This document shows, one piece after another, positions 12,027-24,065 of a stretch of DNA of 64,000 bases. The position numbers were made by a program, and so were the translations under genes. Source of the DNA: Dama dama (Eukaryota; Chordata; Mammalia; Artiodactyla; Cervidae). The notes below the pieces were generated by a model. That model saw nothing but the letters and a program-made list of their open reading frames with translations. It was not told where the DNA came from and searched no databases. The stretch lies in NCBI RefSeq assembly GCF_033118175.1, contig NC_083685.1, forward strand, positions 120,226,501-120,290,500. Reading direction: 5' to 3'. Each line of letters begins with the position of its first letter. Position 1 is the stretch's first letter.

Positions 12027-12507
12027 AATTCACATACCATATAATTCACTCATCTGAAGCGTACAGTTCAGTGGTTTTTAGTGTGTTCACAGCCATGCAG
12101 CTGTCACCACAGTTAATTTTTAGAACATTTCATCACTTCAAAAGGAAACCTCCTGCCTTCTAGCCCCAATCCCTCAGCCCTCCTTCCCTCCCAGCCCTAG
12201 GCAAGTGCTAATAAACTCTCTGTCTCTATGAGTTTGTCTGACTCTTTTCACTGAGCTTAATGTCTTCAGGGTGTAGCTGTGTTTTAGCAGGTGTGAGGGT
12301 TTCATTCCCTTTAAAAGCTGGGTAGGCCCACCCATTGAATGGATGGACCACGATTTGTTTATCCCTTCATACACAGACGAACTTTTGGCAACTGTGATAA
12401 GGCGGCTGTGATCACCCGTTTAACAGCCTTTCATGTGGACACGTGTTTTCATTTCTCTTGGGAATAAACCCAGAAGAGGAATTGCTAGGTAACATGATAA
12501 CTCTTAG

Positions 12508-12705
12508 GGCTTCCTTGGTGGCTCAGCTGGTAAAGAATCTGCCTGCAATGTGGGAGAATTGGGTTCAATTCCTGGGTCAGGAAAATGGAATGGCTACCCA
12601 CTCCAGTACTTTTGCCTGGAGAAATCCCTGGACAGAGGAGTCAGGCGGGCTACAGTCCTTGGAGTTGGACACGACTGAGTGACTTACCATTTTCACTTTC
12701 ATAGC
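12508..12705 (+). repeat. Bov-tA SINE with target-site duplication
   Basis: Full-length copy starting GGCTTCCTTGGTGGCTCAGC, flanked by AACTCTTAG at 12499-12507 and 12706-12714, inside the antisense L1. Confidence 0.92.
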
Positions 12706-12719
12706 AACTCTTAGTGACC

Positions 12720-13756
12720 TAACAATGACAACAATGGTAACTCTATATTTAATTGATGAACTGCCAGCCCCGAGAATCCTTTAATATCCACGCCTGACCC
12801 AGTCACAGCCCTGATCAAGGCCCTCTAACAGTGTCTGACCTCATAGCCCAGGCTCTGTTGGCCCATCTTCTGCCCTCCACCCTCCACCCACTGGCTTCCA
12901 TCCTGGGACTCAGCTCCCAGGCTCCCGCCCACTGCAGGGGTTTGGCAAGCGCCAGGTTCTCCACATGGAGCTCTCCTGCCTCCCTCCTGCTTTTCTTCGG
13001 GCCTCTCAGAATTCCTCCCAGAAACCCAGGCAGGCTCCAGAAGTCCCTTCCTATTTTGCTTCCATGGCGCTTATGCAATTAGTTAATTAGAATCCACGTC
13101 TGGAGGCACCAGAAGGGCAAGTACTCTGTATTTTAAAGTACATAATAGATTGTGGTACTGATGACAAAACCTAATACAATTTTTTTTGTGGAAAAAAAAA
13201 AAAGCACACAATAGATGTTTCAAATCATTTGGTAGAAGAAGAAATTCTTTTGAGCAAAAGGCCATCCAGACCTGTTTTAATTTCTAAATAGGATTGGGAT
13301 GGGCTGAGCTCCCTTTTGCCCGCCTAACATTCTGCAGTCCTCAGCTCTTTTCTGGTAAGAGTATTTTGGTTTCCCTTTGGGGTCTCTCTCCCCACTCTTA
13401 GTCTAGGGGAGGTTAGAAACCCAGACTTGGCCAGCCAGCCTGTCCTTGGCAGCTGAAGTTGATTCACGGAGGCAAATGGCTCAGGTGGGGGCAATGAGAA
13501 GTCACCCAGGCCTGCTCTCACTTGTCCGTGGAGACGCTGAGCTGGCACAGTGTGGCCAGGATTTGAGGAGAAACTGCCTAGGAATGAAGCCATGTGGAGG
13601 AAAGTCAGACTGAAACAGGAAGAGAGATGGATGACACACCTGGATTAAGTCATGCATTATGTCCAGGTGAGTCAATACATTCCCCCATGCATAAATCAGT
13701 TTGAACTGGGTTTCTGTACTACGTAATCAAAATATTCCTGATTAACTCAGGGTCTG
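12720..13756. other. No gene recognised
   Basis: Mixed unique-looking sequence; poly-A runs near 13190-13203 and no convincing exon or repeat family. Confidence 0.45.
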
Positions 13757-13957
13757 CATGTGTGTGTGCTCAGTCACTTCAGTCGTGTCCAACTCTTTGT
13801 GACCTTATGGAGCCCACCATAAGGCAAGTATTCTCCAGGCAAGAATACTGAAGTGGGCTGCTGTGCCTTCCTCCAGGGGCTTTTCCCAACCCAGGGATCG
13901 AACCGCGTCTCCTGCATCGTAAGCAATTCTTTACCGCTGAGCCACTGGGGAAGTCCA
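13757..13957 (-). repeat. Bov-tA SINE
   Basis: Inverted copy from 'gtgtgtgctcagtcacttca' to 'gagccactggggaagtcc'. Confidence 0.9.
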
Positions 13958-14589
13958 GTGCAGAGTCTATAGCCCAGAAAAGTTTTGCAATCTTAGCCCA
14001 TTTTCCTATCAGGTGGGTTTTTTTCTTAGTGATTTGTAAGAGCAATTAGTATATTAGGAACTTTTTCCCATATACTTTGCAAATGTTTTCTCTGGTCAGT
14101 TGTGTGCATGTTTGTATTTCTTTATAGAATGTTTTGCCATGCATAATTCCAAAAATTGTTGTATGATCAAATGTCTGTCTTTCCTCCCATAATTTATGGG
14201 TTTTAATTTTACTGTATCTTTTTAAGGCAATGCCCTTTATCAGATCAACAAGTTGTTCTTCTACTCCTAGGTTGCTAGACAATTTTTTAAAAATCACAAA
14301 TGAGTGTTCAATTGTCTCAAGTCCTCCTTCTGCAGCTGTTTAGATGATTGTGGATTTTGTTTTCCTTTAACCTGTAATGAGAAGTACATTCATCAGTTTC
14401 CTGACATTGAAATCCCACTATAAGCTCAATATGGTCAGAGGTCTAATATTTTTTTGTTATATAGCTGACTTCAATTTATTAACAGTTTCTTTGGGTTTTC
14501 TGCATTCACCATCAGGAATTAGATTGGTCTTTTAACTTTCATTTTGGAGTTGAGATCATGCTAGCCTTCCATGATTTTTTTTAAACTTT

Positions 14590-14742
14590 TTTTTTTTTTG
14601 GCTGTGCCACATAGTATGAGGGGTCCTCCTTGATCTGAGGTCAAACCCATTCCCCTTTGTCATTCCCCCTGATCTGAGGTCAAACCCATTCCCCCTCAAA
14701 GCTGAGAGTCTTAACCATTGGACCGCCAGGAAGTCTCTGAAA
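14590..14742 (-). repeat. CHR-type SINE with internal duplication
   Basis: Inverted CHR element; the segment TGATCTGAGGTCAAACCCAT occurs twice, at about 14631 and 14670, so roughly 39 bp were duplicated inside the element. Confidence 0.75.
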
Positions 14743-14854
14743 TTTTTAAGACAGGGAGTTTTCTGTTCCATGATCACAGTAAAAATTCACCTGTGAAACC
14801 AGCCAGATCTGGTGTGCTTGTGTGTGAGTTTTGGCCAAACATTGTGGCAGTAAC

Positions 14855-15180
14855 CAAAGACCATGTAAATGAGAACAAGCGGGGCTACGTGCTCACCTTG
14901 CTCTGATAGGGAGGTAGCCCCCTCACTTGCATGCTGGAGAGATTCAAAGCAGACAAAGGAGGGGGCAGCTCCATCATGAAAGAGGGGCTCAGGAGGGCTC
15001 AGGTGCACCCCGAGAGGGGGCTATGGGCTTGGGGAAGTGGTGGGCAGCTGACTGGAGGTGCTGCAACCCATCTGGTTGGTTACGGCAGCATACTTGACTT
15101 TCTCTGGTTGGTCCTGAGCCGGAAGTGGAGGCAGAAATTAGGGAAGCTGGCAGGTATTGGCCAAGTCCTGGCCGTTTGGG
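14855..15180 (+). repeat. Unclassified interspersed repeat, copy A
   Basis: Closely matches the reverse complement of 23545-23905, for example 'ccccctcacttgcat', 'gactggaggtgctgcaaccc' and 'cttgactttctctggttggt'. Not a SINE or L1 I recognise; length and context suggest a ruminant LTR or similar element. Confidence 0.8.
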
Positions 15181-15211
15181 GCTAGCTGAGTTCTGTTGGC
15201 ATATCTAGTAG

Positions 15212-15451
15212 CTGTGTGTGTGTGTGTGCGCGCGCACGTGTGCATTCTCAGTTGTGTCAGACTCCTTGTGACCCCCTAGACTGTGGCCTTCCAGGCTCCT
15301 CTGTCCATGGAATTCCCCAGGCAAGAATATCAGAGTGGGTTGCCATTTTTTCCTCCAGGGGATCTTCCCTACCCAGGGATCGAACCTGTATCTCTTGCGT
15401 CTTTTTCATTGGCAGGCAGATTCTTTACCACTGCACCACCTGGGAAGCCTG
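15212..15451 (-). repeat. Bov-tA SINE plus (TG)n/(CG)n tail
   Basis: Inverted Bov-tA ending 'caccacctgggaagcc'. Its 3' tail has become a (TG)n-(CG)n-(CA)n microsatellite at 15214-15242. CTAGTAG at 15205-15211 and 15452-15458 is the target-site duplication. Confidence 0.88.
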
Positions 15452-15459
15452 CTAGTAGT

Positions 15460-17690
15460 CATAGTCCCAGTTTATTCAGTCTCTCTGTGTTTTTCTAGAA
15501 TGTTACCAATTTCTTTTTCCCTTTCAAATGTACTGGTATCAAGTTGTTTGTAGGATTCACTAATAATTTCAATATATAATATTTCTTTTATATGTTTTTC
15601 TCTTTCATTGCAGATTCATGTCTTTTCTCATTGTCCTGTTGGACATGTTAGTGGTGTGATGACATGACACGACTTTTTAAAGTACCAGTTTTTAAAGTTA
15701 ATTAATTTATTCATTTACTTTTGGCCATGTTGCTTGACCTGTGGGATCTTTGTTCCCCAACCAAGGATTGAACGTGCACCCCCTGAATTGGGAGCACAAA
15801 GTCTTAACCACTGGGCCGCCAAGGAAGTCCCCTAAGGTACCAGTTCTGAGTTTTTGTTAGTCAATTTCCATTTCTTTCCTTTCTGTTCTTACCTTTGGTA
15901 CTTCCTTCTGCTCTCTGGGATTTACTCTGCTCTTTTTGTAATTGCTCAAATGGAATACTTAGATTATTTTTTTTAACCCTTTCAGTTTTGTGATAAATGC
16001 TAAATGCTTTAAGGCTATAAGCTTCCCTTCAGTGTTGCAACTTTCAACGTGTCATATTTTCATTGTTGGGCAATTCAAAAATTTTCAGTTTCCATTGTGA
16101 TTATCTCTTTAGCAGCTGTTATTTAGGAGAGTACACATTTTAGTTTCTAGGAATATGGCATTCTTTAAAAAATCCCAACTATCTTTTTACATAAAAAGAA
16201 AATTTAGTTCTAGGAGGTTTTTTTTTTTTTTTTGGTAGTGTTCTTGGGATTTTCTACATTGAGAGTCATATCATCTGAAATAGGGGCAGTTTTATTTCTT
16301 CCTTTTCATGTATGAATGCCTTATATTTTCTTGCTTTCGTTCACTGGCTAGAAACTGCATCCAGTCCTACACTGCATAAGGATGGTGAGAGTGGACAGAC
16401 AGCCTTGCCTCGTTCTAATTTACAGGGAAAGAATTCAGTCTTTCACTATTAAGCATATAATGTTAGCTATAGGCTTTTGCATCTATATCATAAAAGAAGT
16501 TTGTCTCCCATTTTCTCATTTTTTGTTGTCTTTATTTGGTTATGGATACTGGACTATACTAACTTCACAAAATAAATTGAGAAGTATCTCCTCCTCTTGT
16601 TTTCTGGATGAGATTGCATAAAATTTTTCTTTAAATGTTTGGTAGAATTCTCCATGAAACCACCTGGGCTGGTTGGGTCTTCCTTTGGGAGATTATGGAT
16701 TCACTGTCCATAATAGTTATGGGGCTATTCCCATGATCCATTCTAAACTGGATAAGTTGTGGTGGTTTGTAATTTTTCTAGGACTTGTTCCAGTTCATCT
16801 AAATTGTCACATTATGTTTTACAGTTGTTTGTAATATTCCCTTACCTCCCTTTTGGTGTCTACAAGGTCTGTAGTGATGTCCCCATTTATCAGTCTTGCT
16901 ATGAATTTGTCATTTTGATTAATCTTTTCAAAGAAATGCATCTGTTTCATTGATTTTCTCTATTTTTTGTCTATTTACAACTTAGTTGGTTTCTGCCTTT
17001 AGAATTTCCTTCTGTTTACTTTTGATTTATTTTTGCTCTTCTTTTTCTAGTTCATAAGGTAGAAGCTTACATTTTTTTTTCATTTGAAAGATGCATTGTT
17101 ATATAGTTTTTTCTCATATAAGCATTTAATGCTATGAGTTCCCCTCTAAACCCCGTGTTTGTTGCTGCCCAGACATTTTTCACATTTTTATATGTTGTAT
17201 TTTCATTTTTATTCAGTTCAACTTATTTCGTAGTTTCCCTTGAGATGTCCTCTTTTGACCTGCTGATGATTTTGACATGTGTTGTTTCCACGTGTTTGGA
17301 TTTTCTTTTTATCTTTCTGTTGAAGACTTCTAGTTTGATTCCACTGTGGCCAGAGACACAACTTCTATGATTTTAATCCTTTAAATCTCTTGATGCTTGT
17401 TTTCTGGCTACCACGGAATATGTTCCCTGGGCATTTTAGCAGAAGGTATATTCAGGTGATTCCTGGTGGCTTGTTGTGACCATGATCATGTGGCAATTAG
17501 AACTCTGTGTTGTGAAAAGAAGTTGTGTCTTGCTCTTGTGGGTGGAATGTCCAATAAATGCCAGTTAGATTCTGTTGGTTGATAATATTGAAGTCTTTAA
17601 CATCCCAACTGATTTTCTAGATCAGAAATCTAGATTTCTATCAGCTACTGAGAGAGGGGTGGTGATGTCTCCAGCTAAAATTATGGACTT
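15460..17690 (-). mobile_element. Old L1, ORF2 region in antisense
   Basis: AT-rich sequence with characteristic antisense L1 phrases: 'tagtgatgtccccatttat' (16873), 'cattgattttctctatttttt' (16950), 'agtttgattccactgtggcc' (17332). Heavily mutated, with a CHR SINE inserted at 15695-15832. Confidence 0.75.
15695..15832 (-). repeat. CHR-type SINE inside L1
   Basis: Inverted CHR: 'acttttggccatgttgcttg' through 'aaccactgggccgccaaggaag'. Confidence 0.85.
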
Positions 17691-17699
17691 GTCTTATTT

Positions 17700-19060
17700 T
17701 TAAAAATAAGAGTCTTCAGATGACTAACTTTTGAGTAAAAGAGCAGATGAAAAATTTTATATAATAAATATGAGAGAACACCATTGGTGAAAAGCTTGTG
17801 GATTAGAGCCCAATTCAGTCTCAAAGGAAAAACTTTATAGCTTTAAATGCATAACTTAGAAAACATGAATGATTAGTAATCAATCTAGTGATTAAAAGAA
17901 TATTAAGGAAATATAATGAACAATGCTATGCCAATACCTTTGACAAATGCCTTGAGAAACAAATTGCCAAACTCATCAAATAAGAAGATAACCTGAATAG
18001 CCCTATATCTCTTTTAAAAATGGAACTGTTAGTTTAAAATCTCCCCTTGACAATTCCTTATCAGTCCAGTGGTTAGGATTCTGTGCTTTCACTTCTGAGG
18101 TGAGAGGGTATGATCCCTGGTCAGGGAACTAATATTCTCCATTCCAAGAGGCTAAAAAAAAAAAGGGAGGGGGCAGTGGAGACTTAAATAAAATAAAATA
18201 AAAATCTTCCCACAAAGAAAACTGAAATTGCTTGGTGAGGTTATGTTTTTAAAAACTCAATAATAAGAAATCAATTTAACTGTAAAAAAAAAAATGGTCA
18301 AAGTGGTTGAAAAGACACCTTACGAAAGAAGATACATAGATGACAAATAAGTAAGCCCATGAAAGATGCTCCACATATTTAGTCATTAGGAAAATGCAAG
18401 CTAGAACTACAATGAGATTCCCCTGCACAATATGAAAATGGCTTAAAAAAAAAAAAATCTGACTCTACCAAGCACTGGAGGGAGTTGAAATTCCTTTACT
18501 ACCGGTGGGTAAAAATGGTAAAACCACTGTGGAAAACAGTTTGTCACTTTCTTAGTGATTTTTACGGAGAGAAATGAAAGTACATATATGTCCATACAAA
18601 CACTGCAAAAATTTTCATAGCTACTTTATTTGTAATATCCCCAAACTGGAGACAGCCCTACTGTCCATCATTGGGTGATGGACAAGCACACTGAGGTCTC
18701 TTCATCCATGCAGTGGCATGGTCCCTGGTGTGAAATGTCCTGAACAACTTATATGAATCTGAGTACTTCCTCGCTGAGCGAGGAAGTCTGACAAAAAGAA
18801 AGTATGTTACGTGTTTTCATTATATGAGAGTATAGAGTATTGAAGTCCATAAGAAATCCATGAAATGAATCTCCACACATCTACAACCTGTCAGTGATTG
18901 AGGATGGGAGGGCAAAGAGGGGCCAGAGGAAAATTTGGGGGCAATGTTTGCAATCTGGCCTGGGGTGACAGTTTCAGGGTGTGTTGTCTGCACAAATTTC
19001 TAAAATTGTGCGCTGCGATTGTGCACAGTTCATCACGTTAGGATGAATCACACGACAGTG
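17700..19060 (+). mobile_element. Old L1, ORF2 3' part and 3' UTR in sense
   Basis: Contains 'gatgctccacatatttagtca', 'gtggaaaacagtttgtcac', 'ttcatagctactttatttg' and 'ggatgggagggcaaagagg', the order expected of a sense L1M. A CHR SINE interrupts it at 18046-18165. Confidence 0.75.
18046..18165 (+). repeat. CHR-type SINE
   Basis: 'ttatcagtccagtggttagg' head and 'ccctggtcagggaact' with an A-tail at 18155-18165. Confidence 0.8.
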
Positions 19061-19064
19061 AAAC

Positions 19065-22000
19065 AGTTAAGACCTCTCAAGTGGCCTTCTGGAACACTGG
19101 CTCTTGGGAAGGTCCTTCTGGAACCCAGTAGCTGTGCTATGAGAGGCCCAAACTACAGTGAGGCCACTGGGAGGCCCCGTGGTCCGTGACTGGCCTCCTT
19201 TGGCTCCTTCGTAGGAGCCAGGTCTCGGCCGTGTCACTGCAGGCCCAGGGCTAGCAGCTGGAACACCTTGCCTCACGGAAGGCAGGAAGGCCTTTGCTCG
19301 GCAGTCGGTGTCTAGTCACAGGCCCTGAGCCTCCATGGCCACAGCCCTGCCTCATGAGGCTGCCCAGGAACTCCCCACCCTGGGTGCCAGCCTGGGGCTG
19401 GGCAGCCAGGTAGCTCTGCCCTTGGCTCCACTGTCTTGGGGCAGGTCCCCTGGGAGGCCCTGGGCCAGGATGGAGGGAGGTCAGCCACCCAGGAGCCCAG
19501 GGGCTGAACTATATCAGAGCAGGGGGGCCAGAAATAAGGCAGGGTCCAGACAAGGGGCAGATTGACTTTCAAACGGGGTGCCAGAAACAGAAGAAAGAAA
19601 GGTGTGGGGGGTGGGGGTGGGGCGGTGCAGAAAAAGAAAGAAGAAAGTCTGCAGCCTGTGTGGGACACACCAAACACCCAGTCTGGGGAGAGTTCACCCA
19701 GTAGGGCAAAAGGCATCAGAGAGAATTGGAGGAATCACTCCAATTAACCATCTGCTTTCAGAGAGGAGGGGACACACCCATGGGAGAGGTGGGGTGGCTG
19801 AGAGAACAAAGGGCTGGAGGGCATGGGGTGTGACAGCAAGTCACAGACTAAAAGCACCAGGACAGAGACTCAGGAAGGTGGAGGGCAGAGACGAGGTCAG
19901 TGGTGACCCTATAGTTGAGGCAGAATGTTCTTAAAGGCACAGCAGAAGCCAAGCAGGGATGTGGAGGAACTGATAAATACAGACCAAGGGCATGCCTGGC
20001 TCCGGGAACTTTACCAAGCTGACCCTGAGACAGATAGATCTTGGTTGTTACTGACGTTCAGGGCCAAAGAACTATTTAGGCTTCAACTCAGAACGAGGCT
20101 GTCACCCAGAGAGGGTGGGGAATCAGGTCAGCATTTACAGGGAAGGTGGCATCTGGAAGCTTACAGGAGTTAAGCTGTGGTTCAGGCCCCAGAGTGATGA
20201 GCAGACCCCAGACCTCCAACCCCACCCAGCCTTTCTGGGAAAGACCACCCACAAAAGAAACCCTGGCAGTCCAGGCAAGCAGGAAGATGGCTAGAGAGGC
20301 CAGGAAGGTGGCAGGGCCTTCAGCAGCCTCCTCCAGGAGGCCAGGACAGCCCCTCTCAGTCCTGCACACTGGATGGCTCCCCAGGCCCCCCGGGGAGGGT
20401 GAGGGGACCCGGGTGTCCTTGAGCAGAATCAAGACCAGAGCTCAGCTTTTACAAACAGAACGGAGGCAAGACCTCTGTACAAAAATGATATACAAGACAC
20501 AGCCTTGCGTGTTTAGACTTCGATGGTATAAAACTATCGTGTTGCTACCAAGTCTAAGCTCGTACTACTGGCCTCCTGACAGGCCAGTAATCAAGAGGCA
20601 AATTGTTGGGGCAAGGAATATGACTTTATTTGGAAAGCCATCAAATCTCCAAGATGGTAGGCTCATTCACCCCTCCCCACAAAGAACTACCTTGCCTGAG
20701 TTAGAATTCAGGTTTCTTTTATATTAAACGGGAAGGGAGTTAAAGTCATTTCCTGGTTCCCATCAGACTCTGGAGGGGGTGTGTTCATTTCTTTCTCCCT
20801 GCAGTCACTCGCAGGTGGGCCTGGTCAGGATGTTTCCTGTGAGCCAAACAAAGGTATTTTAGCTTAATGCTCATTACCTGGGAAGTAGGGTTCCCAGAGT
20901 TGGGCCATTGCAGATAATTTGAGCTTATAGGCAACATTCCTTTAGCGATTAACTTGTAATAGAATACAAGGTTCTTATTCCCAGTTACAGTGTGGCTGTA
21001 AGGATGGGACACAACAGGAGAGGTGTCCTTGAGGGTCACAGGTGTGGGTAAAGAGAGGGAAGATCCCCTTCCCATCATCTGAGAAGGGTTCCTGCTGGCC
21101 ACAGAGCATGGGTCTGAGCTCTCAGGACAGACTCCGGCTTGTAGCACCAGTAGGACAGCAAAGTGGCCACGAGGACAAGCTGTACACACACTGCCCCTCC
21201 CCACCTCCCGGGTTGGGTGGTCCAGGCAGGCTGCTGTCCGGCCCCTGGAGACGGGAGGGCAGCTGTGGGAGCCAAGCTCAGAGTGGCCTCCCAGAGGTGG
21301 TACTGGGCCCCTGGGTGCTGTGTTGGGTGCCTTCCACTGCCTTGCGGTCCTTCCAGCTTGTCAGCAATTAGGAGATGGGGGAGCGGGTGGTGTCAGAAGG
21401 AGGGGAGTAGGAGGGGAACAAAACTGCGTGACTCGACTTTCCTCTTTGGGGAACTAGTATCTCTGGTGAAAAATAAATACTTTCTGAAGACTGGCATTTC
21501 CTCCACCTCACTTCTGTTTTTCTTTTTTTCCTGTTAAATTCAAGCAAAGTGGGGAAAATACCCAAGACCTAGTGGCCGTGGTTGTTCTTCTGGGAAGGGG
21601 TCAGGGCCCGGGGTTGGCGGGAAGGAAGTAATCCATCCCCTGAAAACCCTGCTGGGTGTGCAAATTTGTATTGTGGTGCATGGGTTACTTGAAACAACTA
21701 TTTATAAACACGCAGACTGACCAGTTTCAGTAACAAGGGAGTGAAGCAGGGGAGACGTGGACAGCTCGGCCTTGTCCCTGGGTCAGCGGGTGGGGGTCAG
21801 CTACCTTCCCAGGCCACCACTCCTACCTGCCCTGTCCGGCCCTCTGTGCTCCTTTGGGCTGATTGCAAGATTTGAACCTCATCTCCAGCTGCCCCAAATA
21901 CCAGCAGCCTCATTCCAGGATCCAGAATTCCACCAAGGGCTGGATCAACAGGGCTGGAGCAGGTCAGGTACTTAGGAGTGTGTACATCACAAAGATGCCC

Positions 22001-22095
22001 TCCTGTCCCCAGAGTCCCCAGCCTCCATCACATCAGTGTGGCTCTCTGACTACTGCTGCCTCTGTAGGCACCACACGGCATTCCTCATTTAATGT
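19065..22095. other. No gene recognised
   Basis: Unique-looking sequence with no exon chain. Part of 20590-21020 (a 'gactttatttgg' start, then AT-rich text) resembles an antisense LTR, but I cannot name a family. Confidence 0.4.
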
Positions 22096-22097
22096 GT

Positions 22098-22280
22098 CCT
22101 TGCGTGCATGCATGCTAAGTCACTTCAGTTGTGTCTGACTTTTTTGCAGTCCATGGACCCCATGGACTGTAGCCCACCAGGCTCCTCTGTCCATGGGATT
22201 CTTCAGCCAAGAATACTGGAAGACTGGCATTTCCATGTATGCCCTCCTCCAGGGGATCTTCCTGACCCAGGGATGGAGCC
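22098..22280 (-). repeat. Bov-tA SINE, 5' truncated
   Basis: Inverted copy from 'gcatgctaagtcacttcag' to 'ttcctgacccagggatgg'; the tRNA-like head is missing. Confidence 0.88.
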
Positions 22281-22818
22281 TGCTGGACGGAGCACCAGAC
22301 AGCCTCACTGAGACACAGTCCAATGTGTCAACAGAGAGACCACAGAGACCAACACAGCCAGACGCTGAAGTGCAAAGGACAGGTTCTAATCAGCACTATA
22401 CTCTCAGTGGGGACAATTCCAGCGTGAACTGAACTCCATTTCAACTTGTGCGGAGGTAACTGGTGTTTTAAAGTGGAAATATGGGAATCGGGAGGGCTGA
22501 GAGCTCAGGCAATGGAGTCAGGCAGCAGACAGTTATAAAGGAGGCAGGAGACTGGGAGACCCCATCTGGCTCCTTAACACACTTGTCCGAAGTGAGCCTC
22601 TGTGTTCTCACAGAGGCCCGAGATGTCCAGCCTCAGGTGGGTGCTCTAAGCGGGGCTGGGGTTGCCCTGGGTATGCAGTTTGAGCTGTCGGAAACCGAGT
22701 CTTTCCAGGCCTGATGCAGAAGCAGGCTTTGAGACAAGCCTGGCTAGAGTTTGGTCAAGGAGAGAAAATTTTAGTCACCACATACCATACAATCCCTCCA
22801 TTAAAAGTGTACAATTCA

Positions 22819-22957
22819 GGGGACTTCCTTGATGATCCAGTGGCTAAGACTCCGTGCTCCCAATGCAGGGGTGGGCAGGTTCGATCTCTGTTCAGGGAAC
22901 TAGATCCCACGTGCCAAAATTAAGACCCAGTGCGGCTAAATAAATATTTTAAAAAAT
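22819..22957 (+). repeat. CHR-type SINE with target-site duplication
   Basis: 'ggacttccttgatgatccag' head, 'gttcagggaactagatccc' and an A-rich tail. Flanking AAAGTGTACAA at 22804-22814 and 22958-22968. Confidence 0.88.
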
Positions 22958-23121
22958 AAAGTGTACAAGTCAATGATTTTTAGTATTATTCATAGAATTG
23001 TGCAACCATCCTATACTACTACATTTGAAACATTTCCATAACTCCAAAAAGAAATCTGTCTTCGTCTGTAGTCACTCCCAATTTCCCCACCCCACCCTAA
23101 CTTCTGGCAACCACTCATCTA

Positions 23122-23201
23122 TTGGGTTGGCCAGAAAATTCATTCTGGTTTTCCCATAAGATCATGCAGGAAAACCTGAATGAACTTTTTTGCCAACCCA
23201 A
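23122..23201. mobile_element. Mariner-type MITE (80 bp)
   Basis: Terminal inverted repeats TTGGGTTGGCCAGAAAA and, on the right, TTTTTTGCCAACCCAA, with a TA duplication at 23120-23121 and 23202-23203. The internal part is a near-palindrome. This is the form of the non-autonomous mariner elements common in ruminants; it encodes nothing. Confidence 0.88.
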
Positions 23202-23249
23202 TACTTCCTGTCTCTGGATTGGCCTGTTCTAAACCCTTCATACAAACGA

Positions 23250-23311
23250 AAAAGTGAAAGTGATAGTTGCTCAGTCACATCTGACTCTTTGTCACCCCAT
23301 AGACTGTAGCC
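23250..23311 (-). repeat. Partial Bov-A SINE
   Basis: 'agttgctcagtcacatctgac' to 'ccatagactgtagcc', then breaks off into L1 sequence. Confidence 0.7.
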
Positions 23312-23544
23312 GGAATCACATAATACATTGTCTTTAGTGACTGACTGCTTCCACTCAGCGTGTTTTCAGGTTTCATCTGTGTTGTAGCATGGCAGTGTTT
23401 CACTCCCTTGTATGGCCAAATAGTATTGCATTATACAAATATACCACATTTGACTTATCTGCTCATCAGGTGATGGCCATTTGGGTCGTTTCCACCTTTT
23501 TGTTGTAAGAGTAAAATGCTGCTCTGAAGGTTCCTGTGCAAGTT

Positions 23545-23905
23545 TCTTCGTGGCCAAGTGTTTCTAAGCCCCTGTAGCAATAGGCCCAAGCTTGGCCAAT
23601 AATTGCCAGCTTCCCTAATTTCTGCCTCCGCTTCCAACTCAGGACCAACCAGAGAAAGTCAAGTATGCTCCCCTAACGAACCACAGGGGTTGCAGCACCT
23701 CCAGTTGGCCCCCCACAGCTTCCTCAAGCCCACAGCTCCCACTTGGGGTGCACCAGAGCCCCCCTCTCATGATGAAGCCACCCCCTCCTCTGCCTTCTTT
23801 AAGGCTCTGCCAATATGCAAGTGAGGGGGCTGCCTTCCTGCTAGAGCAAGCCAAGCATACATCCTCGCTTGCTCTCATTTGCGTGGTCTTCATTCATTTC
23901 TACAC
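23545..23905 (-). repeat. Unclassified interspersed repeat, copy B
   Basis: Inverse of the repeat at 14855-15180. Here it is longer at the 23545 end and interrupts the antisense L1. Confidence 0.8.
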
Positions 23906-23939
23906 ATTTTACAGTTTCAACTCTGTGGTCCATTTTGAG

Positions 23940-24065
23940 GACCGTATGCCTGTGTGTGGGAGGGCCCATGCTCACTCTGCGTGTGGATGTCCAGTTGTCG
24001 AAAAGGCGTCTTTCCCTACTGCCTTGTCTTGGCACCCTTGCTCAAACTTCTTGACAGTGGACTCC
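23940..24065 (-). mobile_element. L1 fragment (antisense)
   Basis: 'gtgtggatgtccagttgtcg' and 'gtcttggcacccttgctcaaa' are typical antisense L1 phrases, from further 5' in ORF2 than the preceding fragment. Confidence 0.6.

Larger units (their letters stand above)
10547..12507 (-). mobile_element. Antisense L1 split by a BovB insertion
   Basis: 'aacagctttgttgagacgtaa' at 10557 continues after the BovB as 'ataattcactcatctgaagc' (12040) and on to 'gaggaattgctaggtaac' (12490). The same L1 segment recurs at 22780-23545. Confidence 0.8.
22780..23545 (-). mobile_element. Antisense L1 carrying three younger insertions
   Basis: Backbone phrases 'gtgcaaccatcctatactac', 'tctggcaaccactcatct', 'atgctgctctgaaggttcctg'. 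Interrupted by a CHR SINE (22819-22957), a mariner MITE (23122-23201) and a partial Bov-A (about 23250-23311). Confidence 0.8.
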
